A stretch of DNA of 16,085 nucleotides from Firmicutes bacterium UBA7510 (lineage in GTDB: Bacteria > Bacillota > Clostridia > Tissierellales > Sedimentibacteraceae), in contig DLNM01000070.1 of assembly GCA_002479485.1 (NCBI GenBank), positions 1 to 16,085 on the forward strand, in the 5' to 3' direction. This document shows, in pieces, positions 1-6,805 of the stretch (positions are counted from its first letter, which is position 1; each line of letters opens with the position of its first letter). The position numbers and the translations under genes are program-made. The notes under the pieces are model-generated. The model was not told where the DNA came from. It did no database searches and saw nothing but the letters and a program-made list of their open reading frames with translations.

Positions 1-208
1 ATATCTCTGGTGAATGACATAGCCATTCATTCTCAAGCCTTACGCTTGCATACTAACAAAATTAAAATTTTGTTAGTTTTATGTTCTGACTTTCACAGAA
101 CTGTTTTTTCGCTTACAAACTATAACTTCGTTATAGTTTGCTGAAACTAAAGGTTGTTCTTATGCTGTTTTATTGTCTAAGGTTCGTTTTTTAACTTCTT
201 TGTTTTTT
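1..208 (-). ncRNA. Structured leader RNA, probably the 5' leader of an rRNA operon (16S off-window)
   Basis: Read on the minus strand, this stretch follows three tandem promoters and folds into a series of perfect hairpins. These are at 117-139 (10 bp stem, 3 nt loop), 83-101 (6 bp), 52-77 (12 bp, 2 nt loop), 34-48 (5 bp) and 12-32 (6 bp). At 90-101 the minus strand reads GTTCTGTGAAAG, which matches the Bacillus-type rRNA leader boxA (as I recall it, GTTCTTTGAAAA) at 10 of 12 positions. No protein frame of interest is present. Strong tandem promoters, boxA-like sequence and stable stems together indicate an rRNA leader. The 16S 5' end is not visible, so the gene itself would start to the left of base 1. 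Another stable RNA operon is the main alternative. Confidence 0.6.
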
Positions 209-236
209 TATCACACTATCTCTTGACAGCTTGATT

Positions 237-265
237 ATTCTATCACACCGACTTTCCGATGTCAA
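237..265 (-). promoter_or_regulatory. Sigma-A promoter P2 (proximal) of the putative rRNA operon
   Basis: On the minus strand TTGACA (260-265) and TAGAAT (237-242) are separated by exactly 17 bp. Four bases after the -10 comes AAGCTGTC (225-232), continuing as AAGAGATAGTG. With standard spacing, transcription would begin at the G of AAGCTGTC. A perfect -35 and this consistent downstream box point to a strong growth-regulated promoter. Confidence 0.75.
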
Positions 266-323
266 GAAGTTTTTTTATTTTTTTAATTTTATTTGTTTTC
301 CACTATCTCTCGACAGCTTACTT

Positions 324-353
324 AGTATATCATCTAATACTATTGTTTGTCAA
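324..353 (-). promoter_or_regulatory. Sigma-A promoter P1 (middle) of the putative rRNA operon
   Basis: On the minus strand TTGACA (348-353) and TATACT (324-329) are separated by 18 bp. Four bases after the -10 comes AAGCTGTC (312-319). The 19 bases at 301-319 match those at 214-232 except for one base, so the initially transcribed sequence is shared with the proximal promoter 87 bp away. Confidence 0.75.
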
Positions 354-420
354 CTACTTTTTCAATTTATTTTTATTAGCTTTTTTTATTTACTAAGTGT
401 CGTCAAATGACAGCTTTGTC

Positions 421-449
421 ATATTAACACAACAAATTACATTTGTCAA
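421..449 (-). promoter_or_regulatory. Sigma-A promoter P3 (distal) of the putative rRNA operon
   Basis: On the minus strand TTGACA (444-449) and TAATAT (421-426) are separated by 17 bp. AAGCTGTC (409-416) again begins exactly four bases after the -10. The sequence after that box (ATTTGACGACAC) differs from the other two copies. The -10 is weaker (4 of 6), so I am less sure of this promoter than of the other two. Confidence 0.6.
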
Positions 450-474
450 CAATAAGTTACATAAAATTACTTTT

Positions 475-514
475 CAAAAAAATAAAACAGATATAGATCT
501 ATACCTGTTTTATT
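475..514 (-). terminator. Rho-independent terminator of the Cys-rich small gene
   Basis: The arms AATAAAACAG (481-490) and CTGTTTTATT (505-514) pair over 10 bp. They enclose a second self-complementary stretch, TATAGATCTATA. On the minus strand the stem runs into a T-rich tail at 475-484. It lies just after the stop at 545 and before the P3 -35, separating the small gene from the rRNA promoters. Confidence 0.7.
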
Positions 515-544
515 TTCTTTATAGAAGATTTTACAATGTTACTC

Positions 545-772
545 TTAGCACTCGCAGCCTTCTTTTCCGCCACATGTGCAGAATAATACAACTAATATTA
601 AGAAAAAGAACAATAGGCTATCCCCTTCACAGCCACCAAATGCGTTTAATAAACCGTTATTTTCTCCGCAATTGCAAAAACAACTAATAGCTATTAATAT
701 TAAGAAAAAGAATAATAAATTGTCTCCTATTCCTTCTCCACATCCGAACATGTTTTGTAAATTATTAAACAT
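545..772 (-). CDS. Small Cys-rich hydrophobic protein with an internal duplication
   Basis: This is a 75-residue protein of unknown function. It contains nine cysteines (11, 31, 33, 35, 48, 65, 67, 73, 75) and two copies of a unit made of a Gly/Cys/Glu-rich turn, the hydrophobic stretch LLFFFLIL (residues 19-26 and 53-60) and a C-x-C cluster. The offset between copies is 34 residues, and the same duplication is visible in the DNA: a 17-base identity at 594-610 and 696-712, 102 bases apart. The ATG at 770-772 is preceded by GGGGG about 9 bases upstream, and a terminator follows the stop; both support this strand over the antisense frame. The two hydrophobic stretches are short for membrane spans but could form a hairpin. 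Small Gly/Cys-rich hydrophobic proteins are common among spore coat or sporulation-associated peptides of spore-formers, which is inference only. Confidence 0.6.
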   Translation of the reverse strand: MFNNLQNMFGCGEGIGDNLLFFFLILIAISCFCNCGENNGLLNAFGGCEGDSLLFFFLILVVLFCTCGGKEGCEC

Positions 773-834
773 AATTTAATACCCCCATTTTTAAATATAC
801 ATTATAATATTCAATATATAATAATTGTGTTACT

Positions 835-1116
835 CTATTCCCCATTTAACTTATTAAGAAAATTTCTAAGTTTACTGATAATATCTTCTTCATAAGACTC
901 ATTTCCCCCATAACTTCTGTTAATTCTACTGTTTCTACCACCATTTCTATTATTATTTTTGTTCATATTGTTTGATACTCTATTTATTCTTTCAAGTATA
1001 TCCATTATTTCCTGTATGCTTTGGATATTAGGTGCTGTTATGTTTTGATTATTCTGCTGATTTAGATTATTAGTCAAAAAAGGAATAACTAATAATGGTA
1101 TTACTGGATTTATCAA
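835..1116 (-). CDS. Small Asn-rich protein with hydrophobic N-terminus, unknown function
   Basis: This protein of about 93 residues begins with a hydrophobic segment (INPVIPLLVIPFL). It continues into an Asn/Gln-rich stretch, a short amphipathic helix (about residues 31-49), a basic Asn/Gly/Arg-rich linker and a charged C-terminal helix. The start chosen is TTG at 1114-1116. A GTG nine bases upstream is in frame but lies inside the ribosome binding site AGAGGTG, whereas the TTG is seven bases downstream of AGAGG. Upstream there is a hairpin at 1142-1183 and a sigma-K-like promoter at 1185-1213. The protein does not resemble a family I can name. The composition and candidate promoter hint at a sporulation role, but this is unproven. 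Confidence 0.6.
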   Translation of the reverse strand: MINPVIPLLVIPFLTNNLNQQNNQNITAPNIQSIQEIMDILERINRVSNNMNKNNNRNGGRNSRINRSYGGNESYEEDIISKLRNFLNKLNGE

Positions 1117-1184
1117 TTTAATCACCTCTAAATCCTTTTGTAATATTAGTGTTTGTATTTAAAATACTAGCAACACTATATTAC

Positions 1185-1213
1185 TAATGTATGTATTAGT
1201 TATTCCTTTGTGA
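1185..1213 (-). promoter_or_regulatory. Candidate sigma-K-type promoter for the Asn-rich small gene
   Basis: On the minus strand the -10 is CATACATTA (1185-1193), fitting CATAnnnTA. It is preceded at exactly 16 bases by AC (1210-1211) in the context TTCACA. This fits the Bacillus sigma-K pattern of mACm, about 16 bp, then CATAnnnTA. The region is AT-rich and the -35 is short, so a chance match is possible; the same arrangement upstream of the M15 peptidase gene raises its weight. Confidence 0.35.
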
Positions 1214-1244
1214 ATTAATTTAAATATTTTATATAATAATATTT

Positions 1245-3197
1245 TTAATTATTTGAGTACTCAATTATTTCGTCGTCTTCATATAATTCATCAAGCTCTT
1301 TATACCTATGATTAAGCTCTTCTTTTAATTTAACATGCTTTTCATATTCACTATTTACATTAATATCATTATTCTCACTGTATAATAATTGCTCTTGAGC
1401 CTTTATATCTTCTTCTAATTGCATTATTTTTTCTTCTAATTTTTTTAAATCTCTTTTTTTCTTTTCTATTCTCTTTATGTCTTCCTTTTTTCTAAGGTAA
1501 TCTTCCTTAGATTGACTAATCATTTTTACATCTTTTAATTCGCTATTAGAATTTTCTTGTTCAAGCATCATGTTCTGAATTTTACTTTTTTCATATTTAT
1601 AGCCCTCATAATCGTAATCATAAACATTTATTGTTTTATTTTCTATTTCGGCTACTCTAGTTGCAACCTTATCAATGAAGTATCTATCATGAGATATAAA
1701 TATTATTGTACCTTCATAATTTATTAGATCTTCTTCTAGTGATTCTCTAGAATCAATATCTAAATGATTTGTTGGCTCATCTAAAATTAAAACATTTGAC
1801 TTTTCGTACATAAGTGTTAATAGCTTTAATCTAGTTTTTTCACCTCCAGATAGATTGTTTATTTTTTTATAAACATCATCCTCTGTAAATAAAATTTTAG
1901 CTAATTCATTTCTAGCCTCACTTATAGATATACTATATTTATATGAAAAATAATCAACAACTTTCATATTTTCATCCTCAAAAACAACATCTTGTGGTAA
2001 ATATCCAATATTAACTTTGGAACCTAATCTTATTTTCCCAGAATCACATGGGGTTTCATTTAGCACCATTTTAATTAGTGTTGATTTTCCAGTTCCATTT
2101 TCCCCTAAAATTGCAATGCTATCCTTATAATATACAGATAGGTTAGCATCTGTTAAAAGGTTTTTTTCACCAAAGGATTTACTAACTTCATCTATCTCAA
2201 GTACGATTCTTCCTGTCCTTTCTGAAGAATTTAATGCAAAACTTTTTACCTTCTTGTCCTTTATTGGTTGTTTTAATTCATCTATTTTTTCTAGCCGTTT
2301 TTCTAATTCTTTAGCTCGTTTATACATTTTTTCGCTGTCACGCATGGCCCCCCAAATTCTATATTGTTGTATTTGGTCTTCCATTTTTTTGATTTTTCTT
2401 TGTTGATTTTCATATTCTTTAAGTTCTTGTAAAAACCTAAGTTCTTTCTCAACAACAAATTTTGAATAGTTACCATTATATATATAAGCCCCATCTGAAC
2501 TCAGTTCAATAATTCTATTAACTACTCTGTCTAAAAAATATCTATCGTGAGATATTATTACTACGGTACCTTCATATGTATTTAAATAATCCTCTAACCA
2601 CTCTACAGATTTAATATCAAGGTGATTTGATGGCTCATCAAGTAGCAAAACATCTGGATTTTCTAGTAAAATTTTACCCAGAACAACTCTGGTTTTTTCT
2701 CCACCGCTTAATTCACAGAATTTGTTTTGCTGCATTTTATCAGGAATGTCTAGTCCGATAGTTATTTTATCTAACTTCTCTTTAATTCTATATCCACCCA
2801 ACGCCTCATAGCTATCATGAAGCAGACTGAATTTTTTTACAGCCTGCTCTAATTTTTCATCTTTTATATTATCAAAGGATTTTTGCAAGGTATTCATTTC
2901 TGCTTCTATATTATATATATCAGAAAATGAAAGTTTTAAAATATCTTCTACAAGCATTCCATTATGAAAGCTATGCATTTGCTCTAAATACCCTATTTTC
3001 GAACCTTTTCTTTTGTTTATCTGACCAGAAGTTGCCTCCTCAACTCCACAAATAATTTTCATTAGCGTGGATTTTCCTACACCATTTTTTCCAACGAGGC
3101 CAACTCTTTCCTTATCTTTTATGTCAAATGTGATATTTTCAAATATTTTATCTACTCCAAAGCTTTTTCCTAAATTACTTACTCCAATTTCAATCAT
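1245..3197 (-). CDS. ABC-F family ATPase (YdiF/Uup-like)
   Basis: This 650-residue soluble protein has two ABC ATPase domains and no membrane segments, as expected for ABC-F translation factors that act on the ribosomal E site. Domain 1 has Walker A GKNGVGKST (36-44), signature LSGGEKTR (163-170), Walker B ending D187-E188 and the H-loop histidine 217. An interdomain linker of about 80 charged residues follows (about 240-320). Domain 2 has Walker A GENGTGKST (365-373), signature at 449-456, Walker B D473-E474 and H503. A highly charged coiled-coil C-terminal extension (about 533-640) resembles Uup/YdiF. The linker is not expanded as in Vga/Lsa-type antibiotic-resistance ABC-Fs, so a housekeeping role is more likely. 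The ATG is 2 bases past the upstream CYTH gene stop, and its ribosome binding site (AAAGGAAA) lies in the end of that gene, so the two are co-translated. Confidence 0.9.
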   Translation of the reverse strand: MIEIGVSNLGKSFGVDKIFENITFDIKDKERVGLVGKNGVGKSTLMKIICGVEEATSGQINKRKGSKIGYLEQMHSFHNGMLVEDILKLSFSDIYNIEAEMNTLQKSFDNIKDEKLEQAVKKFSLLHDSYEALGGYRIKEKLDKITIGLDIPDKMQQNKFCELSGGEKTRVVLGKILLENPDVLLLDEPSNHLDIKSVEWLEDYLNTYEGTVVIISHDRYFLDRVVNRIIELSSDGAYIYNGNYSKFVVEKELRFLQELKEYENQQRKIKKMEDQIQQYRIWGAMRDSEKMYKRAKELEKRLEKIDELKQPIKDKKVKSFALNSSERTGRIVLEIDEVSKSFGEKNLLTDANLSVYYKDSIAILGENGTGKSTLIKMVLNETPCDSGKIRLGSKVNIGYLPQDVVFEDENMKVVDYFSYKYSISISEARNELAKILFTEDDVYKKINNLSGGEKTRLKLLTLMYEKSNVLILDEPTNHLDIDSRESLEEDLINYEGTIIFISHDRYFIDKVATRVAEIENKTINVYDYDYEGYKYEKSKIQNMMLEQENSNSELKDVKMISQSKEDYLRKKEDIKRIEKKKRDLKKLEEKIMQLEEDIKAQEQLLYSENNDINVNSEYEKHVKLKEELNHRYKELDELYEDDEIIEYSNN

Positions 3198-3199
3198 TT

Positions 3200-3733
3200 T
3201 TATTTTCCTTTAACTAACTCATCTATAGATTTAGCCGTAATATTTTGTTTATCAATATTTAAAAGCTTAATAGCTTTTTCTAGGTCATTTTTTCCTGTTA
3301 CTTCTATTTCTAAATATGGATGCGGATAAATTTCTTTATCCCATTCATCTATTTCAAACAATATATTTTCATAAATATATGATTTTCTATGTTTTTTTCC
3401 TGGCTTCTTTTTATAATATTTAAGAGCATCAAGAATTCTAATAGTTTCATCAACATTAGAAATTTCTGTTTCTATCTCTTCATTTACTCTAACTACATCT
3501 CTTGCAATATTTCTTTTTATAGTTAATGTATTGGTTGTTTCACCTGTAAGGTTATCTTTTGTAATTCTTATTCTTAAGTAACCGTGATATATATTTCTTA
3601 AATACCTATCTTCAGTATCAAATCTTATATTAATTTGCTCTTCATCTTTAATAAGTTTAGCACCAATTTCTAGTAGTTTTTTTTCAATTTCTTCTTTATT
3701 AATATTCAATACCTTAACTTCAATCTCATTCAA
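3200..3733 (-). CDS. CYTH domain protein (class IV adenylate cyclase / triphosphatase family)
   Basis: This 177-residue protein is a single CYTH triphosphate-tunnel domain. The hallmark ExExK is at E3-E5-K7. Further alternating charged strands follow, including RIRI (about 54-57), LTIKR (70-74), EEIETE (85-90), EIDEW (127-131) and LEIEV (141-145), which line the phosphate-binding tunnel in this fold. Family members are adenylyl cyclases, thiamine triphosphatases or inorganic triphosphatases, and sequence alone does not separate these. The start is TTG at 3731-3733, with AGAGGTG six bases upstream; there is no better in-frame ATG. The gene is the first of a two-gene unit with the ABC-F ATPase. 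Whether it makes cAMP is open. Confidence 0.85.
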   Translation of the reverse strand: MNEIEVKVLNINKEEIEKKLLEIGAKLIKDEEQINIRFDTEDRYLRNIYHGYLRIRITKDNLTGETTNTLTIKRNIARDVVRVNEEIETEISNVDETIRILDALKYYKKKPGKKHRKSYIYENILFEIDEWDKEIYPHPYLEIEVTGKNDLEKAIKLLNIDKQNITAKSIDELVKGK

Positions 3734-3794
3734 ACAGCAACACCTCTTTTGTTATTTCAAGAATAATAAACAAATTGTATATAAATATACTACC

Positions 3795-3824
3795 ATAATA
3801 TCATGTAATTTATACAATTGTCTA
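3795..3824 (-). promoter_or_regulatory. Possible sigma-A promoter for the CYTH/ABC-F unit
   Basis: On the minus strand TAGACA (3819-3824) and TATTAT (3795-3800) are separated by 18 bp, about 60 bases before the TTG start. The hexamers each miss one or two consensus bases and the region is very AT-rich. Confidence 0.35.
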
Positions 3825-3828
3825 CTAA

Positions 3829-3868
3829 CAAAAAACAACTTAAAGCTAATGCTAAAAGTTGTTTTTAT
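3829..3868 (-). terminator. Rho-independent terminator of the chemotaxis receptor gene
   Basis: The arms AAAAACAACTT and AAGTTGTTTTT (about 3831-3841 and 3856-3866) pair around an inner AGC-TAAT-GCT stem. The minus-strand stem ends in a run of T. It sits about six bases past the receptor stop at 3874. Confidence 0.7.
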
Positions 3869-3873
3869 ATAAT

Positions 3874-5619
3874 CTACATTATATTACCTTCATATTCATC
3901 TTGTTCTTCTATTTCATCAAATATAATTTCATTTTTTTCTGTAGCTTCACCGTATTTAAGCGTGAATCTAGAAACAAGTTCTTTCAATATCTGTGCTTGT
4001 CCTGATAATTCTTCACTTGAAGCAGCGCTCTCTTGAGCAGTAGCTGAGTTTGTTTGAACAACAGCAGAAATTTGTTCAATACCTAACGATATTTGCTCTA
4101 TAGATGAAGACTGTTCTTTTGATGCTTCAGCAATTTTATCTATTAAAGCAGTTGATTGTTTTGCACCTTCGACAATCATTTGTAGCGACCTTGCAGTTTG
4201 TTCAGCAATTTTTGTTCCATTTTCAACAGCTTTTATGGCATTTTCTATTAAAGCAGTAGTATTTTTTGCTGACTCCGCACTTTTTCCTGCTAGATTTCTT
4301 ACCTCATCAGCTACAACTGCAAATCCTTTACCAGCGGTACCTGCACGAGCCGCCTCAACTGCAGCATTTAAAGCCAAAATGTTAGTTTGGAAAGCTATAT
4401 CATCAATAGTTTTAATAATCTTTTCAATTTCTCCAGATGCTCTACCTATTTCCTGCATCGCATCCATCATTTGTCTCATTAATTTATTTCCATTTTCCAC
4501 TTCTTTAGAAGCTACAGCAGATATATCACTAGCATTTTTTGCGTTATCTGCATTTTTTACAACTTGATCTGATACCTCAGCAATTGATGCAGATAGCTGT
4601 TGTATTGCACTTGCTTGCTCTGTAGCACCTTGGGACAGCAATATTGCACCACCTGAAACTTGCTCAGCTCCGTTTGTTACTTGCTCAGCACTTTCACCAA
4701 TTAATTCTACAGTATTATTTAATGAATAGATTATTTCTTCCATTGAATGTTTTATAGGAGAAAAGTCTCCAATATAATCCATATCTACTGTAATATCCAA
4801 GTCATTTTTAGAAATTTCACCTAATACATAAGAAATGTTTGTAATGTATCCAGATAATTCTTGTAATGTTTTACGCATATCATCTGCTAACTCTCCAAGT
4901 TCATTTTTACCGTCATATGTAATATTTGAATCAAGTTTTCCTACAGCTAATGAACTAATAGCAGATTTTATTTCCGCTATTGGTTTAACTATACTCTTTG
5001 TTAATACTAAACATATACCTATAATAAATACTATGTTTATTATAACTAATATGATAATTATTATTGACTGACTTTTGGCAAATCTAGACGCACTTTTAAC
5101 AAAATTTACGGCTTTAGAATTGGAATTTTCATGAGATTTATCTAATAAGTTATTTGCTTGCTCAGTTAATGGGGTAAGTTTCTCATTTATAGATTTTATA
5201 GCTCTTGATTTCATATTATTTCTTAAATCTGAAAATATACTTTCAAATATACTAGGAGTCTGAGCCATAACCTCGTTATACTCTTTTAAAACTTCATTAT
5301 TTGGATATTTTTGAACTATATCTTTATATAATTCATCTAGTATTTTTAATTCTTCTTCGACTTTTGCTATGTTTTCATTTACAATAGTTTTTTCACTGTA
5401 CATCGTACATTTAAATAAGCTATTTTCTGCTTTTTCCAATGCTAATTTCATTTCGAATGTTAAATTACTTATATTATAGGACTCGTTATAAAATGTTTCT
5501 AAATTTTGTGCTATTTTACTTGTTCCTACACTTGTTACAAGCATTGAGCCTATAACTAATACCAAAACAAAAACAAATCCTATTAATAATCTTGTACCAA
5601 TTTTCATGTTTTTAAACAT
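3874..5619 (-). CDS. Methyl-accepting chemotaxis protein, transmembrane
   Basis: This 581-residue receptor has a typical layout. There is a short cytoplasmic N-terminus, TM1 (about 11-31), an extracellular four-helix-bundle-like sensor of about 150 residues, TM2 (about 185-206), a HAMP domain (about 207-260) and a long coiled-coil signalling domain (about 300-550). The conserved hairpin tip that contacts CheA/CheW lies at about 406-445 (FQTNILALNAAVEAA and the following GKGFAVVADEVR). The Gln/Glu-rich helices on either side (for example 334-350 and 500-540) carry likely methylation sites. The ligand cannot be predicted. The C-terminus is an acidic tail (EEQDEYE) without the NWETF pentapeptide. 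The ATG is preceded by AAGGAG. No other chemotaxis gene is in the window, so it is an orphan receptor. Confidence 0.93.
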   Translation of the reverse strand: MFKNMKIGTRLLIGFVFVLVLVIGSMLVTSVGTSKIAQNLETFYNESYNISNLTFEMKLALEKAENSLFKCTMYSEKTIVNENIAKVEEELKILDELYKDIVQKYPNNEVLKEYNEVMAQTPSIFESIFSDLRNNMKSRAIKSINEKLTPLTEQANNLLDKSHENSNSKAVNFVKSASRFAKSQSIIIIILVIINIVFIIGICLVLTKSIVKPIAEIKSAISSLAVGKLDSNITYDGKNELGELADDMRKTLQELSGYITNISYVLGEISKNDLDITVDMDYIGDFSPIKHSMEEIIYSLNNTVELIGESAEQVTNGAEQVSGGAILLSQGATEQASAIQQLSASIAEVSDQVVKNADNAKNASDISAVASKEVENGNKLMRQMMDAMQEIGRASGEIEKIIKTIDDIAFQTNILALNAAVEAARAGTAGKGFAVVADEVRNLAGKSAESAKNTTALIENAIKAVENGTKIAEQTARSLQMIVEGAKQSTALIDKIAEASKEQSSSIEQISLGIEQISAVVQTNSATAQESAASSEELSGQAQILKELVSRFTLKYGEATEKNEIIFDEIEEQDEYEGNIM

Positions 5620-5683
5620 AAATTCACACTCCTTATTTATTCTAGTTATAATGTGGTCTCCAAGTTATTGCATAATATATTAT

Positions 5684-5711
5684 ATTATAACATTTTTTGT
5701 CAGATTGTAAA
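5684..5711 (-). promoter_or_regulatory. Candidate sigma-A promoter of the chemotaxis receptor
   Basis: On the minus strand TTTACA (5706-5711) and a perfect TATAAT (5684-5689) are 16 bp apart, about 65 bases before the ATG. An overlapping alternative is CTGACA with an 18 bp spacer to TATATT. No sigma-28-type sequence was seen. Confidence 0.45.
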
Positions 5712-5724
5712 TGTTTTATTATTT

Positions 5725-6654
5725 TTACCTATTAAAGTAATATCCGTTTTTACCATTTCTTTTTCTGTAATACATAGCTTTGTCAGCAATTATTATGTTT
5801 TCATCAATGTTTAGAGAATAATCGAATTTAGAAATACCAACTGTTAGAGTACAATGTATGTCTATGTCATTATATTTAAAATTATAATTTGCTACTTCAT
5901 TACATATGCTTTGTATTTTAATTTCTAAATCTTCCTCATTAATTCCATAAACTGACGAAATAAACTCTTCACCACCCCATCTACAGGACATTCCTGCATG
6001 TGAACAATGTTTTTCTATAATTGAAGCTACATTTTTCAAAACACAATCCCCTTGATAATGTCCATATGTATCATTGATTTTTTTAAAATCATCTATATCA
6101 AATAAAATAAACCACAATGGTAAATTATTTAATTTAGATTTTTCTATTAATTTATTTATATGTTCAAGGAAATAATATCTGTTATATAGTCCTGTAAGTC
6201 TATCTGTATAGGCTAATCTTCTATTTTCTATTAAGGCATTTTCTAATTCAATATTTGCTTGTTTTAATGCATCTTTAGTTCTTTTATTTTCTAAGTGCGC
6301 TTTTACACGTACATTTAATTCTATTGCACTAAATGGTTTTGAGATATAATCAATTGCTCCAACATTAAATGCCTTTACAATGCTATCTTCATCAACCTGT
6401 GATGTAAGAAAAATTATAGGTATGTCGGATGTCGAAGGATTGTTTTTTATTTTTTCACAGATACTATAGCCGTCTATATCTGGTAACAGTAAATCTAAAA
6501 GTATTAAATTAGGTTTAACTTCTTTAATTATTTCTAGTGCAGATATACCATCATATGCTTTTAATACATTAATATTGTCACTGGTTAGCTTTTTTTCGAC
6601 AATATTGCATATCAAAATACTATCATCCACTACTAAAACATTCTCTTTAATCAT
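5725..6654 (-). CDS. Response regulator with GGDEF domain (diguanylate cyclase)
   Basis: This 309-residue protein has an N-terminal receiver domain (about 4-120) with acidic pocket D10-D11, phospho-acceptor D54, T84 and K106. A short helical linker (about 122-148) leads to a GGDEF domain (about 149-307). The cyclase site is GGEEF at 227-231, with the metal-binding D186-I-D188 and the entry motif DRLTGLYNR (151-159), so it should be able to make c-di-GMP when phosphorylated. The residues five positions before GGEEF are S-H-A-G rather than RxxD, so the product-inhibition I-site is absent. ATG at 6652-6654 was chosen because GAGAG lies just upstream and the protein then begins at the receiver strand; an ATG at 6690 is in frame but lacks a ribosome binding site. 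No cognate histidine kinase is nearby. Confidence 0.9.
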   Translation of the reverse strand: MIKENVLVVDDSILICNIVEKKLTSDNINVLKAYDGISALEIIKEVKPNLILLDLLLPDIDGYSICEKIKNNPSTSDIPIIFLTSQVDEDSIVKAFNVGAIDYISKPFSAIELNVRVKAHLENKRTKDALKQANIELENALIENRRLAYTDRLTGLYNRYYFLEHINKLIEKSKLNNLPLWFILFDIDDFKKINDTYGHYQGDCVLKNVASIIEKHCSHAGMSCRWGGEEFISSVYGINEEDLEIKIQSICNEVANYNFKYNDIDIHCTLTVGISKFDYSLNIDENIIIADKAMYYRKRNGKNGYYFNR

Positions 6655-6719
6655 AACAATCTCTCTATTAATTATATATCTTATATACATGAATTAACAA
6701 AATTTTCATATATACTGTT

Positions 6720-6748
6720 ATAATATGCCAATACCTTCTATAAGTCAA
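6720..6748 (-). promoter_or_regulatory. Sigma-A promoter of the diguanylate cyclase gene
   Basis: On the minus strand TTGACT (6743-6748) and TATTAT (6720-6725) are separated by exactly 17 bp. It lies between the terminator of the upstream peptidase gene and the chosen start at 6654. Confidence 0.65.
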
Positions 6749-6765
6749 CACGTATAATTTTCCAA

Positions 6766-6795
6766 TAAAAAACTTAGTTTTTAAACTAAGTTCCT
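6766..6795 (-). terminator. Rho-independent terminator of the M15 peptidase gene
   Basis: AACTTAGTTT and AAACTAAGTT form a perfect 10 bp stem (about 6771-6792) with a two-base loop. On the minus strand it is followed by a T run ending in ATTGG. It lies just past the stop at 6806. Confidence 0.8.
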
Positions 6796-6805
6796 TATTT
6801 TTTCA

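Noticed and set aside
1..139. CRISPR array or tRNA cluster
   Set aside because: The hairpins differ in sequence and spacing, and none folds into a cloverleaf or carries a tRNA anticodon arm.
397..687. Plus-strand frame of 96 codons
   Set aside because: It runs antisense through the P3 promoter, the terminator hairpin and the Cys-rich gene, and has no ribosome binding site.
576..779. Plus-strand frame of 67 codons antisense to the Cys-rich gene
   Set aside because: It is the mirror of the duplicated minus-strand gene, giving a low-complexity Lys/Asn/Pro product. The minus strand has the ribosome binding site and a correctly placed terminator.
2303..2494. Alternative minus-strand frame inside the ABC-F gene
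   Set aside because: It overlaps a clearly functional ABC-F reading frame in its linker region and is Lys-rich only because of the local composition.
1245..3197. Antibiotic-resistance ABC-F (Vga, Lsa, OptrA type)
   Set aside because: The interdomain linker is of ordinary length, and the C-terminal coiled coil matches the housekeeping YdiF/Uup branch better.
4235..4567. Plus-strand frames within the chemotaxis receptor gene
   Set aside because: They are antisense shadows of the conserved signalling domain, and their hydrophobic Ala/Ser-rich products have no family resemblance.
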